NCBI RefSeq assembly: GCF_001889025.1 | Contig: NZ_CP018154.1 | Location: forward strand, 982,501 to 1,046,500 | Source: Sphingorhabdus lutea | GTDB lineage: Bacteria; Pseudomonadota; Alphaproteobacteria; Sphingomonadales; Sphingomonadaceae | Direction: 5' to 3' | DNA length: 64,000 bases | In this document: in pieces, positions 1-9,452 of the stretch | How positions within the stretch are numbered: position 1 is the stretch's first letter | Layout: each line of letters starts with the position of its first letter | Made by a program: the position numbers and the translations under genes | Notes under the pieces: model-generated | What the model was told of the DNA's origin: nothing | Databases searched by the model: none | What the model saw: the letters and a program-made list of their open reading frames with translations, nothing else

Positions 1-1453
1 TTGTGCCAAGGAAAAATACCGCCGTTGCCGTGCCGCGCATTCGCGGTAATACAATATCCTGCGATGACGCGGCAATGGGGGCAAGCCACATAATCTGGCA
101 AAAATTGCTTAATCCCAAAAATATATAAAATGTGGTAGCATCGGTGGCGGTTAATTGCAGCCATGTGAAAATTGCCGCCAAAGCCAGCGCAATCATCACC
201 ACATATATCCGCCCCGCCGCATGGAATTTTTTGGCATGGTCAGAAATCATCCCGCCCGCCACCGTGCCAAGCCCGCCAGATACTGCCAAAATCCAACCAA
301 GGGTTAAGCCCGCACTTGGCCCAACGCCATATTCGGTTTTTGCGAATAAAAAGATGAATGGCGACACGCCATAGCTGGCAAAGGAGGCAATGCCACCAAT
401 TAACGCCAATTTGGCAAAGCTGATATTGCCAATTAACTGCGCGGTTGGTTTATCGCGCAGACGTATAGATTGCAGCCAGCTATAACTGCAATATAAACCA
501 ATGCCGATGGCGGTCCATTGCACCATATTGGTGGTAAGGGCGAAACTGCCAAAATTGGCAATGATGGCGCGTTTTTCAGCCGCCAATAAATTATCAGTCC
601 AACTGACCAATGCAATAATCAATATTAGCGCAAACATCGCCATTATGGCGTTATTTCGAAATATTTTACCGCCCGCTTTGGCGCTGCGTATCATGCTAAA
701 TGGCGGGAACATGCCGCCCATTTCGCGAAACACTGCGCGAAAGGGGTGGGGATCATTTTTGCCCTCTATCCCATCAAAAAATCCGCGAGGCGGTTCTTTC
801 ACGGTAAAGCGCATTAAAAGAGCAAGGATTAAACCAGGAATGCCAAATGCCAAAAATGTTGCCTGCCATCCCGCAAGGCCAAAGGGCTGTGTTTCGGGGG
901 TATAATTATTGGCCCAATAATCAATTACCGCCCCGCCAAAGATAAGCGAAGCACCAACGCCAACATAAATCCCGCTGGAATAAATAGACAAGGCGGTGGC
1001 GCGTTTTTCCTTGGGAAAATAATCTTGCAATAATGAATATGCGGCCGGAGAGGCGCTTGCCTCGCCAATGCCAACCCCGACACGGGCAAGGGCAAGCTGC
1101 ACAAAATTACCCGCAAAGCCGCTGACCGCTGTCATCCCTGACCAAAAACTTAACCCCCAGCTGATGGTGCGAACACGGCTCCATCCATCGGCCAATTTTG
1201 CCAATGGAATGCCAAATAATGCGTAAAATAGGGCGAAAGCTGTGCCAAATAATAAACCCAGCTGCGCATCGGTGACGCCCAAATCCTCTTTTAAAGATGG
1301 CGCCAATATGGTGATGATTTGCCGGTCGAGAAAGTTAAAAGCATAGATTAAAACCAGCAATAATAAAATATAACTGCTATATAATTTGCCAGGTGGGGTG
1401 AAATGTGGGGGTAAATGATTTTCGGCCTTTTCATCCTGCGTCGTCATTTCCAT
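1..1453 (-). CDS. MFS transporter, spinster-like (3' end beyond window)
   Basis: The reverse strand is open from the ATG at 1453 to the window edge, giving 484 codons without a stop, so only the C-terminus is missing. Residues 1-20 are hydrophilic. A first membrane helix then leads into FNFLDRQIITILAP, and a cytoplasmic loop GIPLAKLADGWSR matches motif A of the major facilitator superfamily. Further hydrophobic segments alternate with loops to the edge. The start is supported by a GGGGGA ribosome site 6 bases upstream; a second ATG two codons later is also possible. Members of this sphingomonad-rich spinster-like group are proton-coupled carriers of organic solutes in the inner membrane. The substrate cannot be read from sequence and no catabolic partner is adjacent. 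Confidence 0.85.
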   Translation of the reverse strand, partial: MEMTTQDEKAENHLPPHFTPPGKLYSSYILLLLVLIYAFNFLDRQIITILAPSLKEDLGVTDAQLGLLFGTAFALFYALFGIPLAKLADGWSRVRTISWGLSFWSGMTAVSGFAGNFVQLALARVGVGIGEASASPAAYSLLQDYFPKEKRATALSIYSSGIYVGVGASLIFGGAVIDYWANNYTPETQPFGLAGWQATFLAFGIPGLILALLMRFTVKEPPRGFFDGIEGKNDPHPFRAVFREMGGMFPPFSMIRSAKAGGKIFRNNAIMAMFALILIIALVSWTDNLLAAEKRAIIANFGSFALTTNMVQWTAIGIGLYCSYSWLQSIRLRDKPTAQLIGNISFAKLALIGGIASFASYGVSPFIFLFAKTEYGVGPSAGLTLGWILAVSGGLGTVAGGMISDHAKKFHAAGRIYVVMIALALAAIFTWLQLTATDATTFYIFLGLSNFCQIMWLAPIAASSQDIVLPRMRGTATAVFFLGT

Positions 1454-1628
1454 AATATTCCCCCTTATTTCTCTGGTTAATTAAATCAGGGCAATTGGCC
1501 TACAGTCAATCTTTTTATTATATTCAAAGAAAATTTGTTCGGTTTTGCTTGAAATTTTCGATAATAATGGCGATATTCCATAAATAGAGTGATATTTTTC
1601 ACCTAGTTTGTTATTTAGGAGAATTAAA

Positions 1629-2369
1629 ATGGCTGAATGGCCTAATCAAAATAGCAGTCGGGGCGGTTATGACCTTGCTGGCAACCCTGTATCGCAAAGC
1701 GCGGCAGTGGATGCTGGGCTGCGTTCGCACATGCTGAAAGTTTATAACTATATGGCTAGCGCGGTTTTGTTGACCGGCATTGTGGCCATGTTATTCGCGC
1801 AAAGCGAATTTGGACAAAATTTATTTTATAATCCATCCATATTGACATGGGTGTTGATTTTCTCACCTCTTATCATGATTTTCGCGATAAGCTTTGGCAT
1901 TAACAAAATGTCCCAAGGCACATTACAGGCCATGTTCTGGACCTTTGCGGTGTTAATGGGGCTTTCCATGGCGTCGATTTTTCTACGCTTTACCGATACG
2001 TCAATCGCGCGGACTTTCTTTGCAACATCGGCGGCCTTTGCGGGGCTTAGCCTATATGGCTATACCACTAAAAAGGATTTGTCCGGTATGGGCAGTTTCT
2101 TAATCATGGGTGTTATCGGTTTAATTGTTGCCTCTTTGATTAACATCTTTTTGCAATCATCGGGCCTTCAATGGGCGATCAGCTTTTTGGGAGTTTTGAT
2201 TTTTGCGGGCCTTACCGCTTATGACACGCAGCAAATTAAAAATACATATTTGCAATTGGCTGGCACAGAATTTGTGGGCAAGGCCGCGATTATGGGCGCA
2301 TTGAACCTATATCTTGACTTTGTGAATATGTTCCAATTCTTGCTTAATTTCATGGGCAGTTCAGAATAA
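1629..2369 (+). CDS. Bax inhibitor-1 / YccA-YbhL family membrane protein
   Basis: 246 residues with about seven hydrophobic helices, beginning near residue 38, and the C-terminal family signature ALNLYLDFVNMFQFLLNFMG. The conserved YDTQQIK segment between the last helices carries the acidic residue implicated in calcium-leak gating in bacterial homologues. The N-terminal 35 residues are polar and glycine/serine-rich, as usual for alphaproteobacterial members. The start at 1629 is chosen because AGGAG lies 7 bases upstream; a TTG seven codons earlier lacks a ribosome site. It is a single-gene unit closed by a strong terminator. The role is probably ion or stress homeostasis in the inner membrane; the bacterial function is not settled. 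Confidence 0.92.
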   Translation: MAEWPNQNSSRGGYDLAGNPVSQSAAVDAGLRSHMLKVYNYMASAVLLTGIVAMLFAQSEFGQNLFYNPSILTWVLIFSPLIMIFAISFGINKMSQGTLQAMFWTFAVLMGLSMASIFLRFTDTSIARTFFATSAAFAGLSLYGYTTKKDLSGMGSFLIMGVIGLIVASLINIFLQSSGLQWAISFLGVLIFAGLTAYDTQQIKNTYLQLAGTEFVGKAAIMGALNLYLDFVNMFQFLLNFMGSSE

Positions 2370-2395
2370 TATTTTAATTTTGTTTTTTTAAAGAA

Positions 2396-2425
2396 GGGGC
2401 GGGAAGATTTTCCGCCCCTTTTTTT
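2396..2425 (+). terminator. Rho-independent terminator after the Bax inhibitor gene
   Basis: GGGGCGG (2396-2402) pairs with CCGCCCC (2412-2418) and is followed by seven T residues. Confidence 0.9.
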
Positions 2426-2554
2426 ATACAATTCACCGCCCAAGGCTTTACCTTGGATAAGAAAATAGGCATGATGCGGCCTTGTTAATTTATCCATCAA
2501 ATAATGAATAAACGGGTGGGTAATTAAGTGGATAAGAGGGAAGTTATCATCATA

Positions 2555-3259
2555 ATGAAGAATGTAATTTTAAAGTCGTCAGGTTTAATGATTTCGGTGT
2601 TGGCTATTGCTGCATGTGCACCGGTAAAACCGGTTGCTACCACGCCCGTTGCTATTCCGCCTGCTGCGGTGGTTATTCCCCCACGGCCCATTGCGCCGGC
2701 GGGTTCATATGCTGGAATGACAATCCCCCCATTGGACGCAGATGGCACAAGGTCCAGCCCAAATAAAAACCTGACCCCTGATGAAATCATTTGGAATTTA
2801 CGTTCCGCCTATACCGTGGCGGCGGTGGGCTGCCGGGGCGGCGCGAATGAAAATTTCACCGCGCTTTACAATGAATTTATCAAAAAACATTCCAAATATA
2901 TGGCAGGGATTAGCAAAAATATTGATAAAGTATATCAATCGCGCATTCCGGGTAATGCGGGGCTGCGCGCGCGTGACACCGATATGACCAATTTATATAA
3001 TTATTTCTCTTTGCCATCGGTATCAGATCCATTTTGTGATAAAATGTTGGCCGTTGCCTATGATTGGCAAAGCCTGCCCGCGACACAATTTGAGGCTTAT
3101 TCAATTGCCAAGCTGCCCGAAGTAGATGCGATATTTACCGGTTTTTATGATTCATATGTGGCATATGAACGTGCCTTGGCCGAATGGCGGATGAAATATG
3201 AACCCAATTCGGCAGATGGCGTAACAACTGCTGCGGGGGCATCTTCAACCGGTCTTTAA
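2555..3259 (+). CDS. Hypothetical lipoprotein
   Basis: 234 residues starting at the ATG at 2555. A basic N-terminus, a hydrophobic core and the lipobox IAAC place the lipidated cysteine at residue 21, so the product should be sorted to the outer membrane or periplasm. The next 40 residues are proline/valine/alanine-rich, a typical lipoprotein linker, and the remainder is a mostly helical-looking acidic domain with ARDTDMTNLYNYFSLPS and DPFCDKMLAVAYDW segments. The downstream domain holds two cysteines (in VGCRGG and DPFCDK) that could pair. I do not recognise the family. A GTG at 2528 in the same frame is an alternative start but would bury the lipobox. Convergent with clpA across a shared terminator. 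Confidence 0.8.
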   Translation: MKNVILKSSGLMISVLAIAACAPVKPVATTPVAIPPAAVVIPPRPIAPAGSYAGMTIPPLDADGTRSSPNKNLTPDEIIWNLRSAYTVAAVGCRGGANENFTALYNEFIKKHSKYMAGISKNIDKVYQSRIPGNAGLRARDTDMTNLYNYFSLPSVSDPFCDKMLAVAYDWQSLPATQFEAYSIAKLPEVDAIFTGFYDSYVAYERALAEWRMKYEPNSADGVTTAAGASSTGL

Positions 3260-3303
3260 TTTTGGCACAAATTTATTGCTGATAATTATTAGTTTAAAAA
3301 ATC

Positions 3304-3346
3304 GCCGCGAATAACGTCCAATTGGGTGCTATTCGCGGCTTTTATA
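3304..3346. terminator. Bidirectional terminator between lipoprotein gene and clpA
   Basis: A perfect 10-bp inverted repeat GCCGCGAATA / TATTCGCGGC (3304-3313, 3330-3339) is flanked by an A-tract on the left and a T-tract on the right, so it can stop transcription from both convergent genes. Confidence 0.85.
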
Positions 3347-3379
3347 TATTTTACCCGTCACCAAATGACGCGATATTTA

Positions 3380-5764
3380 TCAATCGGTTTGTTTCTTTTC
3401 ATCCGCATTTTTGGGCACGGCCTTTTTTTTACTGACTGTGCTTTTGGGAGAGGTTCTTTTTTTTCCAGCTGCCTTTTTCACTTCTTTGGGTGGGGCAGGG
3501 CTTATTTCAAATACCGGTTTGTCATCCTTTATATGAACGGCAACCTCGCCGCCCTTGGCCAATTTACCGAATAATAATTCCTCTGCCAGCGGCTGTTTGA
3601 TATGTTGCTGCAGCACGCGGCCCATTGGCCTTGCGCCGAATAATTTATCATATCCGCGTTTCATAATCCATGTGCGGGCATCATCATCAAATTTTATATG
3701 CACATTTTGGTCGGCCAATTGCAATTCCAATTGCAGGATGAATTTATCAACCACCATGGCGATGACTTCTTCTGGCAAATAGGTAAAGGGAATGATGGCA
3801 TCCAAACGGTTGCGAAATTCTGGCGTGAATAATTTTTTCACCGCCTCATCACCTGCATCTTCTTTATCAATATTATTGCCAAAACCAATACCCTCTCGCG
3901 CCATATCCTGTGCGCCGGCATTGGTTGTCATGATTAAAACAACATTACGAAAATCAATGGTCTTGCCATGATGATCGGTCAATCGGCCATTATCCATGAC
4001 TTGCAATAGGATATTGAATAAATCTGGATGTGCTTTTTCAATTTCATCCAATAATAATATACAATGCGGGTTTTGATCGACCGCATCGGTCAATAATCCG
4101 CCCTGATCAAATCCGACATATCCCGGCGGCGCCCCGATTAAGCGGCTGACCGAATGGCGCTCCATATATTCGCTCATATCGAAACGTTTTAACGGAATTC
4201 CCAAAATATCGGCCAATTGGCGGGCCACCTCAGTCTTGCCAACGCCCGTAGGACCGGAAAATAGATAATTGCCAATTGGTTTATCGGGATCGCGCAGGCC
4301 AGCTCGTGATAATTTTATCGCGCTGGACAATGTGGTAATCGCCGTATCCTGACCAAAAACCACATGTTTCAAATCGCTTTCCAAATTGGCCAATGATGCT
4401 TTATCATCGCTAGATACTTGTTTGGCGGGGATACGCGCCATGGTGGCGATCACCGCCTCAATATCCTTTGAAGTGATTTTTTTGCGCCTTTTTTCGGGGG
4501 GCAGTAACATTTGCATCGCCCCAACTTCATCAATCACGTCAATCGCCTTATCGGGCAATTTGCGGTCATTTATATATCGGGTGGACAGCTCTACCGCAGT
4601 TTTCAGCGCCTCATTGCTATATTTCACCTTATGATGTTCTTCAAAGGCAGAACGAAGCCCGCTTAAAATCTTAATCGTGTCCTCAATAGTGGGTTCGTTC
4701 ACATCAATTTTTTGGAACCGGCGTAATAATGCTCTGTCCTTTTCAAAATGATTGCGAAATTCCTTATAAGTGGTCGATCCAATGCATTTAATAGTGCCTC
4801 CAGAAAGCGCCGGTTTTAACAAATTTGATGCATCCATTGCCCCGCCGCTGGTCGCGCCCGCGCCAATAACAGTGTGGATTTCGTCGATAAATAAAATGGC
4901 ATCGGGTAATTTTTCAAGTTCCGACACGACCGCTTTTAATCTTTCTTCAAAATCGCCTCTATATCTTGTTCCGGCCAATAATGCGCCCATGTCGAGAGAA
5001 TAAATTATCGCTGGCTCTAACACTTCGGGAACTTCTTTTTCCACAATGCGCCGGGCAAGTCCCTCTGCAATTGCGGTTTTGCCCACGCCCGGTTCACCAA
5101 CATATAGGGGATTGTTTTTTGAACGGCGGCATAAAATTTGAACCGTGCGGTCCACCTCTGCGCTGCGGCCGATTAAAGGGTCAATTTTCCCTGCCTTTGC
5201 CTTTTCATTCAAATTGACGGTATATTGGTCAAGCGCGGTTTCTTTTTTATTTTTCTCACCCTCTGCATTGGATGATGCGTCATTATCATCGCCGCTGCCT
5301 TCAGGGGTTTTGTCGATGCTAACGCCATTTTTGGCGACGCCATGGCTGATATATGTTACCGCGTCTAAACGGCTCATATCCTGTTGTTGAAGGAAATAAA
5401 CGGCATAGCTTTCCCGTTCAGAAAATAATGCGACCAACACATTTGCGCCTGTCACCACATCATTTCCGGAAGATTGAACATGCAAAATTGCGCGTTGCAC
5501 CACGCGTTGAAAACCGCTGGTGGGCGATGGGTCGGTGCTTTCTGCCACGCGCAGATTTTCCTGCTCCTCATCCAAATATTGGGTAACAGTTGCCGATAAT
5601 TCGCCCATATCAACCCCGCATGCCTGCATGACAGCAGCGGCGTCCTTATCATCAATCAATGCCAATAATAAATGTTCCAACGTCGCATATTCATGTTTGC
5701 GCGTGGATGCATTTTGCAATGCGTTGTGCAATGTTGTTTCCAAAGATTGTGCAAATGACGGCAT
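3380..5764 (-). CDS. clpA: ATP-dependent Clp protease ATP-binding subunit ClpA
   Basis: 794 residues. An N-terminal adaptor-binding double Clp repeat (about 1-145) is followed by two AAA+ modules: Walker A GEPGVGKT (223-230) with Walker B FIDEIH near 293, and Walker A GPTGVGKT (504-511) with [10 protein letters not shown] near 570. The IGF tripeptide near 626, in the ClpP-docking loop, marks it as a ClpP partner rather than ClpB, and no ClpB-type middle coiled coil is present. It unfolds tagged proteins and feeds them to ClpP in the cytoplasm. The start at 5764 matches the MPSFA start of the family and has GGAG 11 bases upstream; an in-frame extension upstream is not family-like. Unusual points are a lysine-rich tail after residue 755 and no adjacent clpS. 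Confidence 0.96.
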   Translation of the reverse strand: MPSFAQSLETTLHNALQNASTRKHEYATLEHLLLALIDDKDAAAVMQACGVDMGELSATVTQYLDEEQENLRVAESTDPSPTSGFQRVVQRAILHVQSSGNDVVTGANVLVALFSERESYAVYFLQQQDMSRLDAVTYISHGVAKNGVSIDKTPEGSGDDNDASSNAEGEKNKKETALDQYTVNLNEKAKAGKIDPLIGRSAEVDRTVQILCRRSKNNPLYVGEPGVGKTAIAEGLARRIVEKEVPEVLEPAIIYSLDMGALLAGTRYRGDFEERLKAVVSELEKLPDAILFIDEIHTVIGAGATSGGAMDASNLLKPALSGGTIKCIGSTTYKEFRNHFEKDRALLRRFQKIDVNEPTIEDTIKILSGLRSAFEEHHKVKYSNEALKTAVELSTRYINDRKLPDKAIDVIDEVGAMQMLLPPEKRRKKITSKDIEAVIATMARIPAKQVSSDDKASLANLESDLKHVVFGQDTAITTLSSAIKLSRAGLRDPDKPIGNYLFSGPTGVGKTEVARQLADILGIPLKRFDMSEYMERHSVSRLIGAPPGYVGFDQGGLLTDAVDQNPHCILLLDEIEKAHPDLFNILLQVMDNGRLTDHHGKTIDFRNVVLIMTTNAGAQDMAREGIGFGNNIDKEDAGDEAVKKLFTPEFRNRLDAIIPFTYLPEEVIAMVVDKFILQLELQLADQNVHIKFDDDARTWIMKRGYDKLFGARPMGRVLQQHIKQPLAEELLFGKLAKGGEVAVHIKDDKPVFEISPAPPKEVKKAAGKKRTSPKSTVSKKKAVPKNADEKKQTD

Positions 5765-5965
5765 GTAAATCGGTACTCCAAATATTATGGCCGGCGTGAA
5801 ATTGCGCCATTCCATAGGATAGATGTTGGCATCAACATAGGCTTTGTCAATATTTGTTGATGCATATATCTGCACTTAATAACGGCATAGTCACCATTTA
5901 TTATAAATAATATCGGCCTTTTATGGTTAATATTTAATGAATTTATCGGGCTATAAAGCGTGCTT

Positions 5966-6166
5966 TTACGATTTTTTGAACATGGCATCGGCGATGTTGC
6001 GAAAATCGCTCGCTTTTTCTTTTTTGTCTCGGCACCTTAAAATTTCTTTTTCCAAAATGGCGATGCGGATGGTTAATTCATCCTGCGACAGCGGGTCTAA
6101 ATCCTCTAAAATAAGCTTTTGTAACGCGCCACTTTTATCATGACGTAAAAATTCATCTTCATCCAT
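5966..6166 (-). CDS. DUF1192 family small protein
   Basis: 66 residues, highly charged. It matches the alphaproteobacterial DUF1192 pattern: an acidic N-terminus, the signature LDPLSQDELTIRIAILEKEI predicting a short coiled coil, and a basic end with ADAMFKK. Length is normal for the family. The function is unknown. It sits upstream of clpA on the same strand with a gap of about 200 bases and is divergent from the quinone oxidoreductase gene. The trio DUF1192, oxidoreductase and TrcR is, as I recall, a recurring neighbourhood in Alphaproteobacteria, which supports the call despite the small size. Only a weak ribosome site (AAAGG, 13 bases upstream) is visible. Confidence 0.85.
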   Translation of the reverse strand: MDEDEFLRHDKSGALQKLILEDLDPLSQDELTIRIAILEKEILRCRDKKEKASDFRNIADAMFKKS

Positions 6167-6284
6167 AATGACATAGTTGACCTTTGTCGGTGAACTGTCA
6201 ATATACTGTCTTAAAAATCGCTATATCATTAAATTTACCTATAAATTATAGGCAGGTTAATGTCATTTATGGCGAGGGGGCAAT

Positions 6285-7283
6285 ATGTCGAGCAATAGTG
6301 AAATGATGCGTGCAGTAATTATGGACGGTCCAGGCGGGCCAGAGGTGCTGAAAATCGCGCAGCGGCCCATTCCCACCCCTGCGGATAATCAATATTTGGT
6401 CAAAACCGCCTTTGCCGGTGTGAACAGGCCCGATGTGGTGCAACGCATGGGTCTATATCCACCGCCGCCCGGCACAACGGATATATTCGGCCTTGAAATA
6501 TCGGGACGGATTGTTGCGGCGGGCAAAAATGTAAATGCCGATTTAATTGGCCAAAATATTTGCGCCTTGGTCGCGGGCGGGGGATATGGTGAATATGTGG
6601 CGGTGACGGATGGGCATTTTTTAATTGTACCCCCGCGCCTATCCATGGAAAAAGCCGCCGCTATGCCCGAAACATTATTGACCGTGTGGCATAATATTTT
6701 TGAACGTGGCTATGCGCGTGATGGGGAAAGGCTGCTTGTCCATGGGGGGACGAGCGGCATTGGCACAATGGCCATAAAATTGGCAAAATTATTTGATTTA
6801 AATATTATTGTTACATGCGGCAGTGATGCAAAATGCGCGGCGGCATTGGCCATTGGGGCTGACCATGCGATAAATTATAAAAGCCAGGATTTCGTCGCCG
6901 AAATCGCCAAAATCACCGATGGTCAGGGCGTGAATTTAATATTGGATATGGTCGCAGGTTCTTATGTGCCGCGCAATTTGCAATGTTTGGCGCCCGATGG
7001 CCGGCATGTGACCATTGCGATACAGGGCGGGGCGATGGCGGAAATTAACATGGCCTATGTCATGATGCGGCGGTTGACCCTTACCGGTTCAACATTGCGG
7101 GCGCGCAGCGATGAATTTAAGGGGTTATTATTTGATGAAATCGCCGCAAATGTTTGGCCCATTGTGGTAGAGGGTGATTTAGAGCCCGAAATGGACCAAA
7201 TTTTCCCATTAGAAGAAGCCGCAAAGGCCCATGCCCATATGGAAAGCGGCGATCATGTGGGGAAAATCATCCTGTCATTATAA
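6285..7283 (+). CDS. NAD(P)H quinone oxidoreductase, PIG3/zeta-crystallin type
   Basis: 332 residues of the zinc-free medium-chain dehydrogenase/reductase family. The N-terminal GroES-like half contains FAGVNRPDVVQRMGLYPPPPG, typical of the TP53I3/PIG3 branch, and the Rossmann half carries the nucleotide-binding loop HGGTSGIGTMAIKLAK near 155-170. No structural or catalytic zinc cysteines are present. It should reduce small quinones or enones with NADPH in the cytoplasm. The start has GAGGGGGC 3-10 bases upstream. It is divergent from DUF1192 and 128 bases ahead of trcR on the same strand, so the two may share a transcript. Confidence 0.93.
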   Translation: MSSNSEMMRAVIMDGPGGPEVLKIAQRPIPTPADNQYLVKTAFAGVNRPDVVQRMGLYPPPPGTTDIFGLEISGRIVAAGKNVNADLIGQNICALVAGGGYGEYVAVTDGHFLIVPPRLSMEKAAAMPETLLTVWHNIFERGYARDGERLLVHGGTSGIGTMAIKLAKLFDLNIIVTCGSDAKCAAALAIGADHAINYKSQDFVAEIAKITDGQGVNLILDMVAGSYVPRNLQCLAPDGRHVTIAIQGGAMAEINMAYVMMRRLTLTGSTLRARSDEFKGLLFDEIAANVWPIVVEGDLEPEMDQIFPLEEAAKAHAHMESGDHVGKIILSL

Positions 7284-7411
7284 AAAGACTATATTTATAA
7301 AGTCAGCGAAAATAGTCTTGCCTCTTGCCCATTATTAGAATTTGGCTTATAGGGAGTTTTTACAGGCCATCCCGCAAGGGGTGGCCCTTTCAATTTTTGG
7401 AGAAGCATATT

Positions 7412-8116
7412 ATGGCACAGGCCAAAGCCACGCCGTTAATGCCCCATGCGACTGCCGCATGGTTGGTGGACAATACCGCATTAAGTTTTGTGCAAATTGC
7501 CGAATTTTGCGGTCTGCATATTTTGGAAGTGCAAGCCATGGCAAATGACATGACCAGCACAAAATATACCGGACGTGACCCCGTTCATGCCGGTGAATTA
7601 AGCCATGCAGAAATTGAAAAAGGGCAAAATGACCCATCATATGCGCTGACCATGTTAAAAGGGCCAGAGCAGGTGCGCCGAACAAAAGGGCCGCGCTATA
7701 CCCCTGTTTCCAAACGTCAGGATAAGCCCGATGGCATTGCATGGTTGCTTCGTAACCACCCCGAAATTTCCGATGGCGCAATTTGTAAATTAATTGGTAC
7801 AACGCGCAATACCATTGGCGCGATACGCGAACGCAGCCATTGGAATATTGCGGAAATTCAACCAAAGGATCCTGTGACATTGGGGCTTTGTTCGCAACGT
7901 GAATTGGACGCATTGGTGGCCAAGGCAGCGAAAAAAGCCGGCATTGATACCAAGCCAGAGGAAGATTTGAAACAGGGCGCAAGCCGTGATGAGTTAATCC
8001 GTGAGTTGCAGGCAGAACGCAGCGAGGCTGCCGCACGGGCGGAGGCGATTTTGAACGCAGAAAATACAGCGCCACAGGGTGAAGAATTAACAGCTGAAAA
8101 TCTGTTCAAAAAATAA
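7412..8116 (+). CDS. trcR: Cell-cycle transcriptional regulator TrcR (DUF1013)
   Basis: 234 residues. The DUF1013 family, named TrcR after a Caulobacter cell-cycle regulator, is defined by the segment MPHATAAWLVDNTALSFVQI and by a central helix-turn-helix-like region, WLLRNHPEISDGAICKLIGTT, followed by RNTIGAIRERSHWN. The C-terminal 60 residues are lysine/glutamate-rich with a predicted helix and are variable in the family. The start at 7412 has GGAGAAG 6 bases upstream; an upstream in-frame ATG at 7325 has no ribosome site and adds an atypical leader. It is probably a DNA-binding or RNA-polymerase-associated regulator. The assignment rests on motif recall and on the synteny with DUF1192 and the oxidoreductase. 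Confidence 0.9.
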   Translation: MAQAKATPLMPHATAAWLVDNTALSFVQIAEFCGLHILEVQAMANDMTSTKYTGRDPVHAGELSHAEIEKGQNDPSYALTMLKGPEQVRRTKGPRYTPVSKRQDKPDGIAWLLRNHPEISDGAICKLIGTTRNTIGAIRERSHWNIAEIQPKDPVTLGLCSQRELDALVAKAAKKAGIDTKPEEDLKQGASRDELIRELQAERSEAAARAEAILNAENTAPQGEELTAENLFKK

Positions 8117-8136
8117 TTTATTTAATTATCACATAA

Positions 8137-8192
8137 ATATCCCTCCATTTTTGCATGAATTTATGCATTTTTGGGGGGATTTTATTATGCGC
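8137..8192 (+). terminator. Probable terminator after trcR
   Basis: ATCCCTCC and GGGGGGAT flank an inner GCAT/ATGC stem and are followed by TTTTATTAT. One G-U pair and an imperfect middle make it a moderate call. Confidence 0.5.
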
Positions 8193-8268
8193 GTCAAAAT
8201 TCACGTATTGCAGATTTGGCGCGTAATAATTTCATTTGAAATTTTTTCGTCTTGGTTGACGCAACGTC

Positions 8269-9429
8269 ATGGTTGCGCGTGATGCATCTTTGCTGCATCC
8301 TATAAAAATGGCCAAAAAATTTAATCCCCCATCCTATGACATGTCGCTTGCCGATCATGGATTTGACGCGACTGAATATCGCGGTTTAACCTATCCCTTG
8401 GGGGAACATGCACCCGAAATTGGTGAATTATATCATTTATTGCCCGATATTGGATGGACCAGATTGCCGGTGCCAGGAAATTTGCGGCATATCAATATTT
8501 GGTTATTGGCCGATGAGGATGAACATGGCGAGGGGGTTGCAATTGTCGATACCGGATTGCAATTGCCCGATACCATTGCGGCATGGGAAAAATTATTTGC
8601 CGGACCATTAAAGGATAAACGGGTTACGCGGGTTATTGTGACGCATTTTCATCCCGATCATGTGGGCATGGCAGGTTGGCTATGTAAGAAATTTGGCGTT
8701 CGTTTATGGATGAACCGTACCGAATGGTTGATGGCACGCATGTTGACCGCCGATATCCGAAATGCTCCACCAGAGGAGGCGATTGGTCAAATGCGCCTTG
8801 CCGGATGGGATGAGGCGCGGTTGGAAAATATGCGGCAAAAAGGATGGGGCAATTTTGCCAAGGCGGTTAGCCCGCTTCCCCTTGGTCATGTGCGTTTATT
8901 TGACGAACAATTATTGACCATTGGCCACCGCAAATGGCGGATATTAACCGGCGGCGGCCACACACCGGAACATAGCTGTTTATATGATGAGGATAATAAA
9001 ATCATCATTGCGGGCGACCAAATTTTGCCGCGCATAACATCCAATGTTTCCATGATGGCAAGCGAGCCAGAGGCCAACCCCCTTGCCGAATGGTTAGAAA
9101 GCATAGAAAAATTCAAATTGCGCATGCATGATGACACATTGGTTTTGCCTGCCCATGGCGAACCATTTCACGGGGTTCAACAACGTTTGGATTATTTGGC
9201 CAAGGGGCATTATGATCGGCTGGATAAGTTAGAGGCGGCATTAAAGCAGCGTCCCCACCGCGCCGTTGATTGTTTTGGCATATTATTCGACCGTGATATT
9301 GACGATAGCGTTTATGGATTGGCCACGGGAGAGGCAATGGCGCATTTGCAATATTTGGAAAAATCAGGCCGTATTCCCGTTAAAATAATCGACAATGTGC
9401 AATGGTTTGGCGGCGCAAATAACTTTTAA
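8269..9429 (+). CDS. MBL-fold metallo-hydrolase (glyoxalase II-like)
   Basis: 386 residues from the first ATG. The metallo-beta-lactamase metal site is intact: HFHPDH near residue 126, the GGGHTPEH histidine near 230, the AGD aspartate near 248 and LPAHGEP near 291. The roughly 80 residues after the last histidine look like the small winged-helix domain (BLACT_WH) found in a subgroup of these hydrolases. It should bind two metals and hydrolyse an ester or thioester; the substrate is unknown. An alternative ATG at 8308 fits the homologue start slightly better, but neither start has a clear ribosome site. It lies 23 bases before the acyl-CoA ligase, so a shared role in acyl-CoA or thioester metabolism is plausible. 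Confidence 0.88.
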   Translation: MVARDASLLHPIKMAKKFNPPSYDMSLADHGFDATEYRGLTYPLGEHAPEIGELYHLLPDIGWTRLPVPGNLRHINIWLLADEDEHGEGVAIVDTGLQLPDTIAAWEKLFAGPLKDKRVTRVIVTHFHPDHVGMAGWLCKKFGVRLWMNRTEWLMARMLTADIRNAPPEEAIGQMRLAGWDEARLENMRQKGWGNFAKAVSPLPLGHVRLFDEQLLTIGHRKWRILTGGGHTPEHSCLYDEDNKIIIAGDQILPRITSNVSMMASEPEANPLAEWLESIEKFKLRMHDDTLVLPAHGEPFHGVQQRLDYLAKGHYDRLDKLEAALKQRPHRAVDCFGILFDRDIDDSVYGLATGEAMAHLQYLEKSGRIPVKIIDNVQWFGGANNF

Positions 9430-9452
9430 CCTTTATTCGATAGAAATAGATT

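Noticed and set aside
7410..8075. A 221-codon minus-strand frame opposite trcR
   Set aside because: trcR has family motifs and a ribosome site; the antisense frame has no recognisable domain or start signal.
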